NCBI GenBank assembly: GCA_947465645.1
Contig: CANIBQ010000008.1
Coordinates: forward strand, 1 to 64,000
Length of the DNA: 64,000 bases
DNA from: Acidobacteriota bacterium
GTDB lineage: Bacteria > Acidobacteriota > Vicinamibacteria > Vicinamibacterales > UBA2999
Direction: 5' to 3'
The notes under the pieces are model-generated. The model did not search any database. It saw nothing but the letters and a program-made list of their open reading frames with translations, and was not told the origin of the DNA. Within the stretch, counting starts at the first letter, position 1. Every line of letters begins with the position of its first letter. Below are positions 44,136-54,054 of this stretch, one piece after another. The position numbers and the translations under genes are program-made.

Positions 44136-45684
44136 GGCCGGTGAGCTGATTGAGAGCTTCTCCGAGGTGCAGGAGGACGTCGGTGGCGGTCATCGACACC
44201 TGGCCCTCGTGGGCCTCGGCGAGGTCGCCCGCGGCGCCGTGGAGAAACACCGCCAGGCGGCAGGCGGCTTCGGCGTCGAGGAGCTGGGCGAGCCAGGCAG
44301 CGATCATGCCGGTCAGCACGTCGCCGGTGCCGCCGGTCGCCAGGCCTGCGTTGCCGGTGGGATTGATGAACACGTGTCCCTCCGGCGTCGCGATGATCGT
44401 CCGGTGTCCCTTGAGCACCACGTACACATGGTGCGTCGTCGCGAACTCCATCGCGACGTCGATGCGATTGGACTGGACCTCGTCGACCGTCGAGCCAATC
44501 AGCCGGGCCATCTCGCCTGGATGTGGCGTGATGATGACGTCGCGGTCTTCCCTGCCCATCAGCCGGGTCGGGTCGTCCGCCAGAACTGTCAGGGCGTCGG
44601 CATCGAGCACCAGCGGTGTATTCGCGCGATCCAGCAGGCCCTTCACGAATTCCGCCACGCCCGGCCCGCGCCCTAACCCGGGACCGCAGGCAATCACGTC
44701 ATGCTGCATTTCCAGGGTGCGCTCCACCCCTGCGGGGGTGACGGTGCCGTCCTTGGCCTCGGGCAGCGGCTCCGTCATGTACTCGGGCGCCATCGAGGCG
44801 ACGACGGGAAGGCATGAGGCCGGCGTCGCGATGGTCACCAGGCCCGCGCCGGATTTCAGCGCACCCATGGCCGCAAGATGCGCCGCGCCCGTCTTGCCGC
44901 GCGAGCCGGCGATGATCGTGACCCGGCCGAAATCGCCCTTGTGCGAATCCGGCGTGCGCGGCTCCACCGCGTCACGGATCTGCTCGGGGGTCAGCAGCTC
45001 GATATGCGGGCCCTCGAGGCCGTCGAGCACTTCATGGGGAATGCCGATGTCGGCGATCACGACGTCGCCGGCGTGCGTTTCACCGGGAGGCAGCACCAGC
45101 GGCAGCTTCGGCGCCGCCAGCGTCACGGTCATCGACGCGTCGATGCAATCGCCCACCAGTTGAGGGGTCTCCGCCGACAGTCCGCTCGGCAGGTCGATCG
45201 AGACGATCGGAATGCCGGAGGCGTTGACGTCGGCCACCACCGTCTCCATCATGCCGGCGAGCGCCGACTTGAGGCCGGTGCCGAAGATCGCGTCCACGAT
45301 CAGCGTGCACTGCGAGATCTCGGAGAAATGCAGCTCCCAGGTCTGCTCGTCCGCGACCTCCACGACGGTGACCCCGAGGCGGCCGAGGATGTCGAGGTTA
45401 ATCCGCGCGTCGCCGCGGATGTCGGAGACCGAGCCGATCACGAACACGGCCGTATCGATGCCGCGCTGCAGGAGGGTGCGCGCGACGACGAACCCGTCGC
45501 CGCCGTTGTTGCCCCGCCCGCACAGCACAGCGACGCGCCCGTCCAGCTGCGCTTCGTAGGCCGCTTCGATGGCCGCGACCACCTGCCGCCCGGCGTTCTC
45601 CATCAGGACCAGCGACGGAATCCCGATATCCTCGATGGTGTAGCGGTCGGCCTCGCGCATCTGCGCGGCGTTGAGGATTCTCAT
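44113..45684 (-). CDS. nnr: Bifunctional NAD(P)H-hydrate epimerase and ADP-dependent dehydratase
   Basis: About 523 residues. Repairs hydrated NAD(P)H. The N-terminal YjeF epimerase domain (about 1-215) contains AAQMREADRYTIEDIGIPSLVLMENAG and VLCGRGNNGGDGFVVARTLLQRG. The C-terminal YjeF_C dehydratase domain (about 225-515) contains IAGSRGKTGAAHLAAMGALKSGAGLVTIATP, ACGPGLGRGPGVAEF and NPTGNAGLATGGTGDVLTGMIAAWL. Both sets are intact. The ATG at 45684 is the conserved MRILNAAQM start; the open frame continues to 45726 through the CACGGAG repeat. No good Shine-Dalgarno sequence. Confidence 0.93.
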   Translation of the reverse strand: MRILNAAQMREADRYTIEDIGIPSLVLMENAGRQVVAAIEAAYEAQLDGRVAVLCGRGNNGGDGFVVARTLLQRGIDTAVFVIGSVSDIRGDARINLDILGRLGVTVVEVADEQTWELHFSEISQCTLIVDAIFGTGLKSALAGMMETVVADVNASGIPIVSIDLPSGLSAETPQLVGDCIDASMTVTLAAPKLPLVLPPGETHAGDVVIADIGIPHEVLDGLEGPHIELLTPEQIRDAVEPRTPDSHKGDFGRVTIIAGSRGKTGAAHLAAMGALKSGAGLVTIATPASCLPVVASMAPEYMTEPLPEAKDGTVTPAGVERTLEMQHDVIACGPGLGRGPGVAEFVKGLLDRANTPLVLDADALTVLADDPTRLMGREDRDVIITPHPGEMARLIGSTVDEVQSNRIDVAMEFATTHHVYVVLKGHRTIIATPEGHVFINPTGNAGLATGGTGDVLTGMIAAWLAQLLDAEAACRLAVFLHGAAGDLAEAHEGQVSMTATDVLLHLGEALNQLTGRAKDADA

Positions 45685-45696
45685 GTACGTGAGACA

Positions 45697-45757
45697 GGCC
45701 ACGGAGGCACGGAGACACGGAGACAATCATGCTCCGTGCCTCTGTGTCTCCGTGGCC
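45697..45757. repeat. CACGGAG-type dispersed palindromic repeat, copy 3
   Basis: GGCCACGGAGGCACGGAGAC and the complementary arm ending TCCGTGGCC face each other across a short loop (AATCAT). It lies between divergent nnr and the aminotransferase gene. Confidence 0.88.
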
Positions 45758-45815
45758 CGTTTCGTTGAACCAAGTTGCGCGAAGTGTACTACAGAGGATA
45801 TGTTGCGAGGAGCGT

Positions 45816-46679
45816 ATGGCAGCCACAGTAAACGTCAACGGTCGCATCACCAGCGATCGTGACGCGGTGATCTCCGTCTTCGACCACGGGTTCCTCTACG
45901 GCGAAGGCATCTACGAGACGATGCGGACGTACCACGGGCGCCTGTTTCTCTACGATCGGCACATGCGGCGATTGCGGAACTCGGCGCGGATGATCGCGCT
46001 CGACGTGCCGTTCAGCGACGACCAGCTCGCCGCGCAGATTCGCGACACGATGGCCGCCGCGCGCCTGCCAGGCGAAGCCTACGTCCGCGTGCTGGTCACC
46101 CGCGGCATCGGCGATCTCACCTACGATCCCCAGGCCACCCCTACCCCGTCGGTCATCACCATCGTCAAGCCGCACGTCGACCCGGAGGATGCCGTCTACC
46201 AGGCTGGCGTCCGCGTCGTCATCTGCGACATCGTGCGCAACCACCCGGGCAGCGTCAACCCGATGATCAAGAGCAACAACCTGATGAACAGCGCGCTGGC
46301 GATGCAGGAAGCGCTGCGCCGCGGCGGGTTCGAGGGGATCATGCGGAACTACCAGGGTGAGCTGACCGAGTGCACCACGTCGAACCTGTTCATCGTCAAA
46401 GACGGTGCGGCGATCACCCCGCCCCTGTCGGCAGGACTGCTGCCAGGCATCACGCGCGAGTTCCTGTTCGACGTCGGGAAGGAGGTCGGCGTCCCCGTCC
46501 GCGAACAGAGCCTTCGTGACGAGGATCTCTTTTCAGCCGACGAGGCCTTCCTCACGGGCACGACCCGGGAGCTGGTGCCAATCGTGACGGTGGACGACCG
46601 GACAATCGGCAGCGGCAAGCCTGGCCCGGTGACGCAGAAGCTGCTGGACGGCTTCCGCAAGCGCGCCCACGCGGATTGA
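45816..46679 (+). CDS. Class IV (branched-chain type) aminotransferase
   Basis: 287 residues. PLP-dependent fold-type IV enzyme, including BCAT, D-amino-acid aminotransferase and aminodeoxychorismate lyase. ISVFDHGFLYGEGIYETMRTYHG near the N-terminus, PLP Lys152 in MIKSNNLMNSALAMQEA, the substrate-loop region LTECTTSNLFIVKDG and LTGTTRELVPIVTVDDRTIG are present. The best fit is the BCAT/ilvE-like group, but specificity is not certain. The ATG at 45816 follows GAGGAG by six bases; longer frames upstream run into the palindromic repeat. Confidence 0.88.
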   Translation: MAATVNVNGRITSDRDAVISVFDHGFLYGEGIYETMRTYHGRLFLYDRHMRRLRNSARMIALDVPFSDDQLAAQIRDTMAAARLPGEAYVRVLVTRGIGDLTYDPQATPTPSVITIVKPHVDPEDAVYQAGVRVVICDIVRNHPGSVNPMIKSNNLMNSALAMQEALRRGGFEGIMRNYQGELTECTTSNLFIVKDGAAITPPLSAGLLPGITREFLFDVGKEVGVPVREQSLRDEDLFSADEAFLTGTTRELVPIVTVDDRTIGSGKPGPVTQKLLDGFRKRAHAD

Positions 46680-46697
46680 CACGGTCCGCCTAAGGAC

Positions 46698-46768
46698 GGT
46701 CCGGCTAAAGCCGGACACTACGACCGCACCGAACACGTACGTAGTGTCCGGCTTCAGCCGGACCTAGG
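46698..46768. repeat. GTCCGGCTTCAGCCGGAC dispersed hairpin, inverted pair
   Basis: GGTCCGGCTAAAGCCGGACA is at 46698-46717 and CGTAGTGTCCGGCTTCAGCC, with its GGACCTAGG continuation, at about 46739-46767, in opposite orientation. Another copy is at 50031-50059. Each contains its own GTCCGGCT..AGCCGGAC stem. Confidence 0.88.
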
Positions 46769-49643
46769 CGAACGCCTCGACCGGCGGGCAGGAACAGAAT
46801 AGGTTCCGGTCGCCGTAGGGATTGTCGATCCGGCCGATCGACGGCCAGAACTTGTTTGCCCTCACAAACGACAGGGGAAACGCCGCTTCTTCTCGCGAGT
46901 AGGGGTGGGTCCACTCGTTCGCGGTGACGGCGCCCGCGGTGTGCGGCGCGTTCTTCAGCAGGTTGTCGGTGCGATCGGCGCGGCCGGTGACGACGTCCTC
47001 GATCTCCGTGCGGATCTGGATCATCGCGTCGCAGAAGCGATCGAGCTCGGCCTTGTCCTCGCTCTCGGTCGGCTCGACCATCAGCGTGCCCGCGACCGGG
47101 AACGACACGGTGGGCGCGTGAAAGCCGTAGTCCATCAGCCGCTTGGCGACGTCCATCTCCTCGATCCCGGCCGCCTTGAACGCCCGCAAGTCGAAGATCA
47201 TCTCGTGCGCCACGCGCCCGTTCTCGCGCGTGTAGAGTACCGGGTAGTGCGGCTCCAGCCGCGCCTTGATGTAGTTCGCGTTGAGGATCGCGTAGCGCGT
47301 GGCGTCGGTGGCGCCAGCGCCGCCGAGCATCCGGATGTAGCCGTACGAAATCAGGAGGATGCTCGCGCTTCCCCACGGCGCGGCCGAGACCGCGTGAATC
47401 GCCTGCAAGCCGCCGGTCGGCACCACCGGATGGCCGGGAAGATACGGCGCCAGGTGCGCGGCGACGCCGATCGGCCCCATGCCGGGCCCCCCGCCGCCGT
47501 GTGGAATGGCGAACGTCTTGTGCAGGTTGAGGTGGCAGACGTCGGCCCCGATCGACGCGGGACTGGTGAGCCCCACCTGCGCATTCATGTTGGCGCCATC
47601 CATGTACACCTGGCCCCCGTGCTCGTGCACGATGTCGCAGATCTCCCGGATGCCGTCCTCGAAGACCCCGTGCGTGGACGGGTAGGTGATCATCAGGCAG
47701 GAGAGGCGCGCGCGGTGTTCGAACGCCTTCTTTCGCAGGTCGTCGATGTCCACGTTGCCGTTGGGCGCGGTGGCGACCACGACCACCCGCATCGCCGCCA
47801 TCGCCGCGCTCGCGGGGTTGGTGCCGTGCGCCGAGGCGGGGATCAGGACCACGTCGCGGTGGGCGTCGTTCCGATCCCGGTGATACGCCCGGATCACCAT
47901 CAGGCCGGCGAACTCGCCCTGCGCGCCGGAGTTCGGCTGGAGCGAGACGGCCGTGAACCCGGTGATCTCACAGAGCGCAGCCTCGAGCTCCTGCACGATC
48001 TGCGCGTACCCCTGCGCCTGGTCCACCGGCGCGAACGGATGCACACGGCCGAACGCTTCCCACGTCACCGGCAGCATCTCGCTCGCCGCGTTCAGCTTCA
48101 TCGTGCACGAGCCGAGCGGGATCATCGACGTGTCGAGGCCGATGTCCTTGCGCTCCAGGCTCCGGATGTACCGCATCATCTGCGTCTCGGAATGGTGCGT
48201 GTTGAACACCGGGTGCGTCAGGAAGGCGCTGGTGCGCGCCAGCCCCGGCGGGTAACCGGGCGTCCCCACCTTCCCGGCGTCGAAATCGATCGCCGGCTCG
48301 GGCTTGCCCACGGCCGCCGCAAACACCTTGACGATGTCGCGGATGTCGTCCAGCGACACGGTTTCGTTCAGTGCGATCCCCACCGTGTGGTCGTCGATGT
48401 AGCGGAAGTTGATGCCCGCCGCGGCCGCCTGCCGCCGCACCCCCTCGACGCCGCCCGCGACCTCGACGCGCAGCGTGTCGAAGAACAGCGCGTTGGCCTG
48501 CCGCAGGCCCAGCTTGCGCAGCTCGCGGTCCACGACGCGGGTCAGCGCATGCACCCGCGCGGCGATCGTCCGGATCCCCTCGGCACCGTGATACACCGCA
48601 TACATCGCCGCCATGTTCGCCAGCAGCGCCTGCGCGGTGCAGATGTTCGAGGTCGCCTTCTCTCGCCTGATGTGCTGTTCCCGCGTGGCGAGCGCCATGC
48701 GGTAGGCCCTCTTGCCGTGCACGTCAACCGATACGCCGATGATCCGCCCCGGCGTCTGCCGGACGTAGGCGTGGCGGGTGGCAAAGAACGCCGCGTGCGG
48801 CCCGCCGTAGCCGAGCGGCACGCCGAAGCGCTGCGAGTTGCCAAAGACGACATCCGCGCCCATTTCGCCGGGGGGCGTCAGCAGCGCCAGCGACAGCAGG
48901 TCGGCGCCGACGGCAACCAGCGCGCCGGCCTGGTGCGCCTCGTCGATGAACGGCTTGAGATCCTTCACCAGCCCCGATTCGTCAGGGTATTGGAGCATCA
49001 CGCCGAACACGCCCGCCTCGAAGGCCATCCTGTCGACAGGCCCCACGATAAGGTCGATATCGAGCGGTTCCGCACGGGCGCGCAGCAGGTCGATCGTCTG
49101 CGGCAGGCACCGGTCGCTGACGAGGAACACGGAACGTCCGCCCGCGGCGGGCCTGTTGGTGCGGACGCGGTGCAGCAGCGTCATCGCCTCGGCCCCCGCC
49201 GTTGCCTCGTCGAGCAGTGAGGCGTTGGCCACTTCCATCCCCGTCAGATCCGCCACCATCGTCTGGAAGTTCAGCAGCGACTCGAGGCGGCCCTGGGCGA
49301 TCTCCGCCTGGTAGGGCGTGTAGGGCGTGTACCACCCGGGGTTCTCCATCACCATGCGGAGAATCACGCTGGGCGTGATGGTGTCGTGGTAACCGAGGCC
49401 GATGTACGAGCGGAAGGTGGTGTTGCGCCGCGCGATCGCCGCAAGACGGCGCAGGTACTGATGCTCGCTCTCTTCGGGCGGAAGATTCAGGGGCCTGGTC
49501 AGCCGGATCGACCGGGGAATCGCCTGGTCGATCAGTTCGTCCAGGGTCTTGGCACCGATAGCCTCCAGCATCGCGTCGCGCTCGTCTGGCGACGGACCGA
49601 TGTGGCGGCTGGTGAACCAGTCGCTCGCGTCCAGCCTGTGCAT
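46764..49643 (-). CDS. gcvP: Glycine dehydrogenase (decarboxylating), P protein
   Basis: 959 residues, full length of a single-chain P protein. PLP enzyme that decarboxylates glycine and passes the aminomethyl group to lipoyl-Gcv[26 protein letters not shown] at the start, [45 protein letters not shown], and the PLP lysine in [17 protein letters not shown] (about 706). C-terminal [29 protein letters not shown] and [16 protein letters not shown] are conserved. Third catalytic gene of the minus-strand operon; gcvH ends only 3 bp upstream of its start. Confidence 0.96.
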   Translation of the reverse strand: MHRLDASDWFTSRHIGPSPDERDAMLEAIGAKTLDELIDQAIPRSIRLTRPLNLPPEESEHQYLRRLAAIARRNTTFRSYIGLGYHDTITPSVILRMVMENPGWYTPYTPYQAEIAQGRLESLLNFQTMVADLTGMEVANASLLDEATAGAEAMTLLHRVRTNRPAAGGRSVFLVSDRCLPQTIDLLRARAEPLDIDLIVGPVDRMAFEAGVFGVMLQYPDESGLVKDLKPFIDEAHQAGALVAVGADLLSLALLTPPGEMGADVVFGNSQRFGVPLGYGGPHAAFFATRHAYVRQTPGRIIGVSVDVHGKRAYRMALATREQHIRREKATSNICTAQALLANMAAMYAVYHGAEGIRTIAARVHALTRVVDRELRKLGLRQANALFFDTLRVEVAGGVEGVRRQAAAAGINFRYIDDHTVGIALNETVSLDDIRDIVKVFAAAVGKPEPAIDFDAGKVGTPGYPPGLARTSAFLTHPVFNTHHSETQMMRYIRSLERKDIGLDTSMIPLGSCTMKLNAASEMLPVTWEAFGRVHPFAPVDQAQGYAQIVQELEAALCEITGFTAVSLQPNSGAQGEFAGLMVIRAYHRDRNDAHRDVVLIPASAHGTNPASAAMAAMRVVVVATAPNGNVDIDDLRKKAFEHRARLSCLMITYPSTHGVFEDGIREICDIVHEHGGQVYMDGANMNAQVGLTSPASIGADVCHLNLHKTFAIPHGGGGPGMGPIGVAAHLAPYLPGHPVVPTGGLQAIHAVSAAPWGSASILLISYGYIRMLGGAGATDATRYAILNANYIKARLEPHYPVLYTRENGRVAHEMIFDLRAFKAAGIEEMDVAKRLMDYGFHAPTVSFPVAGTLMVEPTESEDKAELDRFCDAMIQIRTEIEDVVTGRADRTDNLLKNAPHTAGAVTANEWTHPYSREEAAFPLSFVRANKFWPSIGRIDNPYGDRNLFCSCPPVEAFA

Positions 49644-49646
49644 GCG

Positions 49647-50021
49647 CTACCCGAGGATCGCTTGATATTGAGGGCTGTCGAGCAGGGCTGCCGCGTCCGC
49701 CGGGCTTGCCACGCGCACCTTGATCATCCACGTCGCGTGCGGATCCTTGTTGACGACCTCGGGATGATCGCGCAAGTACGAGTTGACCTCGATGACCTCG
49801 CCGCTCATCGGCGCGAACAGCTCCGACACCGCCTTCACCGATTCTATCGACCCGAACGGCTGGCCGGTCGTCACGGCCGCCCCAACCTCCGGCAGCTCCA
49901 CGTAGACCACGTCACCAAGCTGCTGCTGCGCGTATTCGGTGATGCCGATCTCGGCGGTGTCGCCTGCGATGCGAATCCATTCGTGGTCTTTCGTGTACTT
50001 CCGGTCATCCGGATACGCCAT
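49647..50021 (-). CDS. gcvH: Glycine cleavage system H protein
   Basis: 124 residues. Lipoylated carrier. YTKDHEWIRIAGDTAEIGITEYAQQQLGDVVYVELPEVG and FGSIESVKAVSELFAPMSGEVIEVN, in which the lysine of ESVKAVSEL is the lipoylation site; the VRVASPADAAALLDSPQYQ tail is typical. The ATG at 50021 is preceded by GGGAG. The frame also continues upstream through the gcvT end as a chance reading, which I do not count. A GTCCGGCT hairpin repeat lies in the gcvT-gcvH gap. Confidence 0.95.
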   Translation of the reverse strand: MAYPDDRKYTKDHEWIRIAGDTAEIGITEYAQQQLGDVVYVELPEVGAAVTTGQPFGSIESVKAVSELFAPMSGEVIEVNSYLRDHPEVVNKDPHATWMIKVRVASPADAAALLDSPQYQAILG

Positions 50022-50030
50022 GTGTGCTCC

Positions 50031-50059
50031 CGTCCGGCTGAAGCCGGACACTACGTACG
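50031..50059. repeat. GTCCGGCTGAAGCCGGAC hairpin between gcvT and gcvH
   Basis: CGTCCGGCTGAAGCCGGACA followed by CTACGTACG; matches the pair at 46698-46768. In the operon it may slow transcription or protect mRNA. Confidence 0.87.
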
Positions 50060-50071
50060 AATGAGACGCGT

Positions 50072-51184
50072 TTACGAACGCTTGTAAAAGGGCATCGGAA
50101 CCACACGTGCCGCCGAGACGCGTCCGCGGATGTCGATGCCGATGTCCGTGCCCGCCGCTGCCAGCTCCACCGGCACGTACGCCATGCCGATGGCCTTCTT
50201 CAGGAACGGGGTCTGCGTGCCGCTGGTCACGACGCCGGAGGGCTGCCCGCCAAGGATCACGGGATAGCCGTGCCGGGCGATGCCGCGATCGACCATTTCG
50301 AAGCCGACCAGCTTCCGCGTGACCCCCCTGGTCTTCTGCTCGCGCAGCTTCTCGTGACCGATGAACGACTCCTTCTTCCAGCCCACCGTCCATCCCAGCC
50401 CCGCTTCGAGCACGGTGGTCGTCTCGTCGATGTCGTTCCCGTAGAGGCGCATCGACGCCTCGAGACGCAGCGTGTCGCGGGCGCCGAGGCCGACCGGCAC
50501 GACGTCGGCAGAGCGCCCCGACTCGAGCAGCGCGCCCCAGACCTTGTCGGCCATGTTCGGGGGGATGAAGATCTCGAAGCCGTCCTCGCCGGTGTAGCCC
50601 GTGCGCGAGATGGTGGCGCGGGCGTTCGCGACCTCGCCGTACGAAAACCAATATGGCTTGATCTCCTCGAGCTCGACGCCGGTCAGCGGCTGCAGCACCT
50701 CTCTCGATGCAGGGCCCTGGATCGCGATCAGCGCGTAGCGGCTGCTCGAGTCGATCGCCGCCGCTTCCCCCGCGGCCTTGACCTGCTCGCTGATCCAGCC
50801 GAAGTCCTTGGCCACATTCGACGCGTTGACCACGAGCATGAAGTGGTTCGGCGCCATCCGGTAGACGATCATGTCGTCGAGAAACGTGCCCTCGGGCGTC
50901 AGCAGCCCGCTGTAATGCGCCTGCCCGACGCTGAGCGCGCTCGCATCGTTGCAGGAGATCTGCTGCACCGCGGCGAGGGCGTCCTTCCCCGCCACCTCGA
51001 TCTCGCCCATGTGGCTGACATCGAAGATGCCGGCGCGCGTGCGCACCGCCATGTGCTCGGCGACGATGCCCGAGTATTCGATCGGCATGTCCCAGCCAGC
51101 GAACGGCACCATCCGGCCCTGCGAGGCGCGGTGACGGGCGTTCAGGGGAGTCTTTCTGATCTCGGTCGTGGCGGCGTCAGTCAT
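50072..51184 (-). CDS. gcvT: Glycine cleavage system aminomethyltransferase (T protein)
   Basis: 370 residues. Transfers the methylene from the GcvH aminomethyl arm to tetrahydrofolate, releasing ammonia. MVPFAGWDMPIEYSGIVAEHMAVRTRAGIFDVSHMGEIEV at about 25-64 and GYTGEDGFEIFIPPNMADKVW mid-protein, then LRLEASMRLYGNDIDETTTVLEAGLGWTV, are conserved. The ATG at 51184 overlaps the stop of the upstream DUF885 gene by 4 bp, so translation is coupled. An upstream extension to 51376 is not conserved. Confidence 0.95.
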   Translation of the reverse strand: MTDAATTEIRKTPLNARHRASQGRMVPFAGWDMPIEYSGIVAEHMAVRTRAGIFDVSHMGEIEVAGKDALAAVQQISCNDASALSVGQAHYSGLLTPEGTFLDDMIVYRMAPNHFMLVVNASNVAKDFGWISEQVKAAGEAAAIDSSSRYALIAIQGPASREVLQPLTGVELEEIKPYWFSYGEVANARATISRTGYTGEDGFEIFIPPNMADKVWGALLESGRSADVVPVGLGARDTLRLEASMRLYGNDIDETTTVLEAGLGWTVGWKKESFIGHEKLREQKTRGVTRKLVGFEMVDRGIARHGYPVILGGQPSGVVTSGTQTPFLKKAIGMAYVPVELAAAGTDIGIDIRGRVSAARVVPMPFYKRS

Positions 51185-53154
51185 GGTCGTGGCGTCTGCT
51201 GCAGCTCGCCGAGCAGCGCGTCCCGGAAGTAGCCGGGGGGAATGGTCCCCTGGCGAATGAACAGGAGGTGAAACGTCTTCGGCGAGAAGCCGTTGCCGAG
51301 GCGTGTGGCCGATTCTTCCCTCAGCGCGTAAATCTGATCTTTGCCGAGCCGGTAGGTAATCGCCTGCGTCGGCCACTTCGAATAGCGGAAGATCGCGCGC
51401 TCGGCGCTCTCACAGCTCGCGCGCTTCGCGTCGCTCATCTTCGCGGCAGCGGCGCACGATCCCGGCAGGAAATCCACTACCTCGGAAAACAGCGTCGTCG
51501 CGTCGTCGTATGACAGGCGGCCGGTGTGGATGCCGATGTCCACACGCACGCGCAAGTCGCGATAGAGCTTGCCCTGAAGCTGGTAGAGGCGTTCCTCCGG
51601 CGTGTAGAAGCCATTGGGCGCTCCAGGCTGCGGCTCCGCCATCAGCGCCTCCGAGTAGAGCCCCCACCCTTCGGCCGACATGGAGTCTTCCCACATGGAC
51701 GAGGAGTCTTCCACGGCGCCCGGAGTGAGCCAGCGAACCGGAGAGACGCGATCCCGGTATTGCGTGAGCACCTTGAAATACCAGTCGTGGCCCGGGAACC
51801 CCTCATGCGCGGCGAGGTAGGCCAGCGACGCACGGTTGTTGCTCTCGAGCGCCGCTCGATTGTTCTGGGTCGGCGTCACGTAGAAGCGTCCGACGCCGCT
51901 GTTCCTGAAAGGCGGGGCGGGGTAGTACGCGGCGCCATCGATCGACGCCTGCAATGGCGGCGGCGTCTCGAGGACGTCGAGCTTGTAGTCGGCGGGCACG
52001 TCGAAGATGCCGGTCTTGCGGCCGTATTCCACCAGGCGCTGCGCGGCGTCGCGGTACCACGACACCATCTCGACGTCGGACTTCGGGTAGTCCTTCGACA
52101 GTTCATCGAAGACGGCGCGAACCGCGGCGGAACCGTCAGCGGGCAGCCGCCAGTTGCGCTGCTTCCCTACCTCGATCGCCAGGGCTGCCATCTGCTGCTG
52201 CGTCGCCTGGACGATCGGCCAGGCCTCGTCATAGAGCTGTGCGGCGGTCTTCTCGAGCCGGAAGTTGTTCCGGATCGCCCAGTCGTACTCGCCTTCGCCC
52301 ATGGCGAAGCGGTCCGCGGCAAACTCCGCCTTCACCGTGCGCGTGCTGGACGCGTCGAAGAAACTCGTGGCGATGAAGTCACGGAACTTCAGGTAGGCGT
52401 CCGCGGCCTGGCGCGACCCATCGCCAAGCTGGGATAGCAGTTGTTCCCGCTCGGGGCCCGAGACGCGGCTGGCCGCGAGCTTCGGCAGGTCCTCGGCGAA
52501 GTACTGTGCGTTCGCCTCAGGCGTATTGATGCCGTCGCGCACCAGCATGCGGCGGTCGGGCGTGTTTCTTTTCGCGATGCCGGCCGCGAGCTGCTGTTGG
52601 GCCGTCTCGAGGAAGCGCGGGATGGCGCCCAGGCGGCGGACGACCAGGGCCCATTCGTTGGCCGTACCGTAGCTGGCGTCGCCGGTCTGCGTCATCCCCT
52701 GCAGTTGCCAGTCGAGGGCGCGGAACGGCTCGCTGACGTAACTATCGAGCGCCCGTTCCTGGTACCGGCGATCCTGGTGCTGGCGAAGCAGAAATCGAAT
52801 CTGGGCGAGGGCCACCTCGCGATCGATGCGCGCATTGGCCGACAGCGCGGCTGAGTGCATCGCCTGCAGATTCTTCTGCACACCGGCGAGCCACGCGTCT
52901 TCCTGTTGTAATGCCTCTGCCGAGTGGTCGCGCAGGGCGGCGTCGACGTCACTCAGCGACGGATCCAGTCCCGCGCCGCCAAGGTACGTATTCGTCGTCG
53001 GATTGCGGCGCAGGAACTCGACGACGTAGGCGGAGAGGACTTGCCGAAGCGATGTATCGCCGTCGGACGAGGAGGTTGGGGCGGGCGCGCTGCTCCGGCC
53101 ACACGCCGCGGCAAGACATGCCGCTGCGAGGAGAAGAGCTGTCAGTGCGCGCAT
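51181..53154 (-). CDS. DUF885-family lipoprotein, putative metallopeptidase
   Basis: 657 residues. Signal peptide with lipobox AAAC (Cys18). The core matches DUF885 by AYLAAHEGFPGHDWYFKVL (about 450-470), a HEGxPGH motif that resembles a metallopeptidase active site, plus WEDSMSAEGWGLYSEALMAE and IHTGRLSYDDATTLF downstream. Periplasmic or outer-membrane location. Likely a zinc peptidase, but no substrate is established. It is the first gene of a probable operon with gcvT, gcvH and gcvP (4-bp overlap with gcvT), an unusual neighbour for glycine cleavage. Confidence 0.85.
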   Translation of the reverse strand: MRALTALLLAAACLAAACGRSSAPAPTSSSDGDTSLRQVLSAYVVEFLRRNPTTNTYLGGAGLDPSLSDVDAALRDHSAEALQQEDAWLAGVQKNLQAMHSAALSANARIDREVALAQIRFLLRQHQDRRYQERALDSYVSEPFRALDWQLQGMTQTGDASYGTANEWALVVRRLGAIPRFLETAQQQLAAGIAKRNTPDRRMLVRDGINTPEANAQYFAEDLPKLAASRVSGPEREQLLSQLGDGSRQAADAYLKFRDFIATSFFDASSTRTVKAEFAADRFAMGEGEYDWAIRNNFRLEKTAAQLYDEAWPIVQATQQQMAALAIEVGKQRNWRLPADGSAAVRAVFDELSKDYPKSDVEMVSWYRDAAQRLVEYGRKTGIFDVPADYKLDVLETPPPLQASIDGAAYYPAPPFRNSGVGRFYVTPTQNNRAALESNNRASLAYLAAHEGFPGHDWYFKVLTQYRDRVSPVRWLTPGAVEDSSSMWEDSMSAEGWGLYSEALMAEPQPGAPNGFYTPEERLYQLQGKLYRDLRVRVDIGIHTGRLSYDDATTLFSEVVDFLPGSCAAAAKMSDAKRASCESAERAIFRYSKWPTQAITYRLGKDQIYALREESATRLGNGFSPKTFHLLFIRQGTIPPGYFRDALLGELQQTPRP

Positions 53155-53192
53155 CTCCTCATCTTAACCGAGGGATGACATAGAGTTTAGAG

Positions 53193-54041
53193 ATGAACAC
53201 AGCGGCGAACAGCGGATCCTTCAAACTCGGCGGAGACCTTCCGGTGCAAAGGCTCGGGTACGGCGCCATGCGCATCACCGGGACCGGGATCTGGGGCCCG
53301 CCTGCGGACCGCCCGGAGGCCATCGCCACCCTGCAACGCGCTGTCGACCTGGGCGTCACGTTCATCGACACGGCCGAATCGTACGGCCCCTACGTCAGCG
53401 AAGAGCTCATCGCGGAGGCGCTGCATCCCTATCCGCAGGGTCTGGTGATCGCGACCAAGGGCGGCCTGGAGCGGCCGGGCCCCGACCAGTGGGTACCCGA
53501 TGGACGGCCAGAGCGGCTCCGCCAGGCGCTCGAAGGCAGCCTGCGGCGCCTCCGGCTTGAGCGCATCGACGTGTATCAGCTCCATCGCATCGACACGAAG
53601 GTGCCCGCGGACGAGCAGTTCGGCTTCCTGCAGGAGGTGCAACGGGAAGGACTGGTGCGGCATGTTGGACTGTCGGAGGTTGACATACCGCAGATCGCGC
53701 TGGCCCGGACATTCTTCACGGTCGCGTCGGTCCAGAACAGGTACAACGTGGGGGATCGACAGTGGGAGGGCGTGGTGGATTATTGCGATCGCGAGGGCAT
53801 CGCGTTCATTCCGTGGTATCCGCTGCAGGTTGGTGACGAGGCGCGGGCCACGATCGCGCAAGTCGCGAAACGCCATCATGGGGCGACGCCGCAACAGGTC
53901 GCCCTCGCCTGGCTGCTGCAGCGCGCGCCGGTCATCCTGCCCATTCCAGGGACGTCGCGCCGGACACACCTCGAAGAGAACCTGGGCGCATCCGGCATCC
54001 GCCTCGCGGAGAAGGACCTCCGCGAGCTGAAGGCGATCTGA
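53193..54041 (+). CDS. Aldo/keto reductase
   Basis: 282 residues, NADPH-dependent (alpha/beta)8 barrel. Motifs: VTFIDTAESYGPYVSEELIAEAL (Asp and Tyr of the tetrad), VIATKGGLERPGPDQW (Lys), DVYQLHRIDTKVPADEQFG (His), and the C-terminal cofactor region ILPIPGTSRRTHLEENLGA. All four catalytic residues are visible. Probably cytosolic. Substrate unknown. The ATG at 53193 is near the divergent DUF885 gene (38 bp apart), leaving a very short intergenic promoter region. Confidence 0.92.
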   Translation: MNTAANSGSFKLGGDLPVQRLGYGAMRITGTGIWGPPADRPEAIATLQRAVDLGVTFIDTAESYGPYVSEELIAEALHPYPQGLVIATKGGLERPGPDQWVPDGRPERLRQALEGSLRRLRLERIDVYQLHRIDTKVPADEQFGFLQEVQREGLVRHVGLSEVDIPQIALARTFFTVASVQNRYNVGDRQWEGVVDYCDREGIAFIPWYPLQVGDEARATIAQVAKRHHGATPQQVALAWLLQRAPVILPIPGTSRRTHLEENLGASGIRLAEKDLRELKAI

Positions 54042-54054
54042 CCCTCGCGGGCGC

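Noticed and set aside
46905..49220. Plus-strand 771-residue frame opposite gcvP
   Set aside because: Shadow of gcvP; composition is Arg/His-rich and unstructured.
49647..50651. Minus-strand frame fusing part of gcvT to gcvH
   Set aside because: The upstream 200 residues are a shifted reading of gcvT; the real gcvH starts at the ATG at 50021 with a ribosome-binding site.
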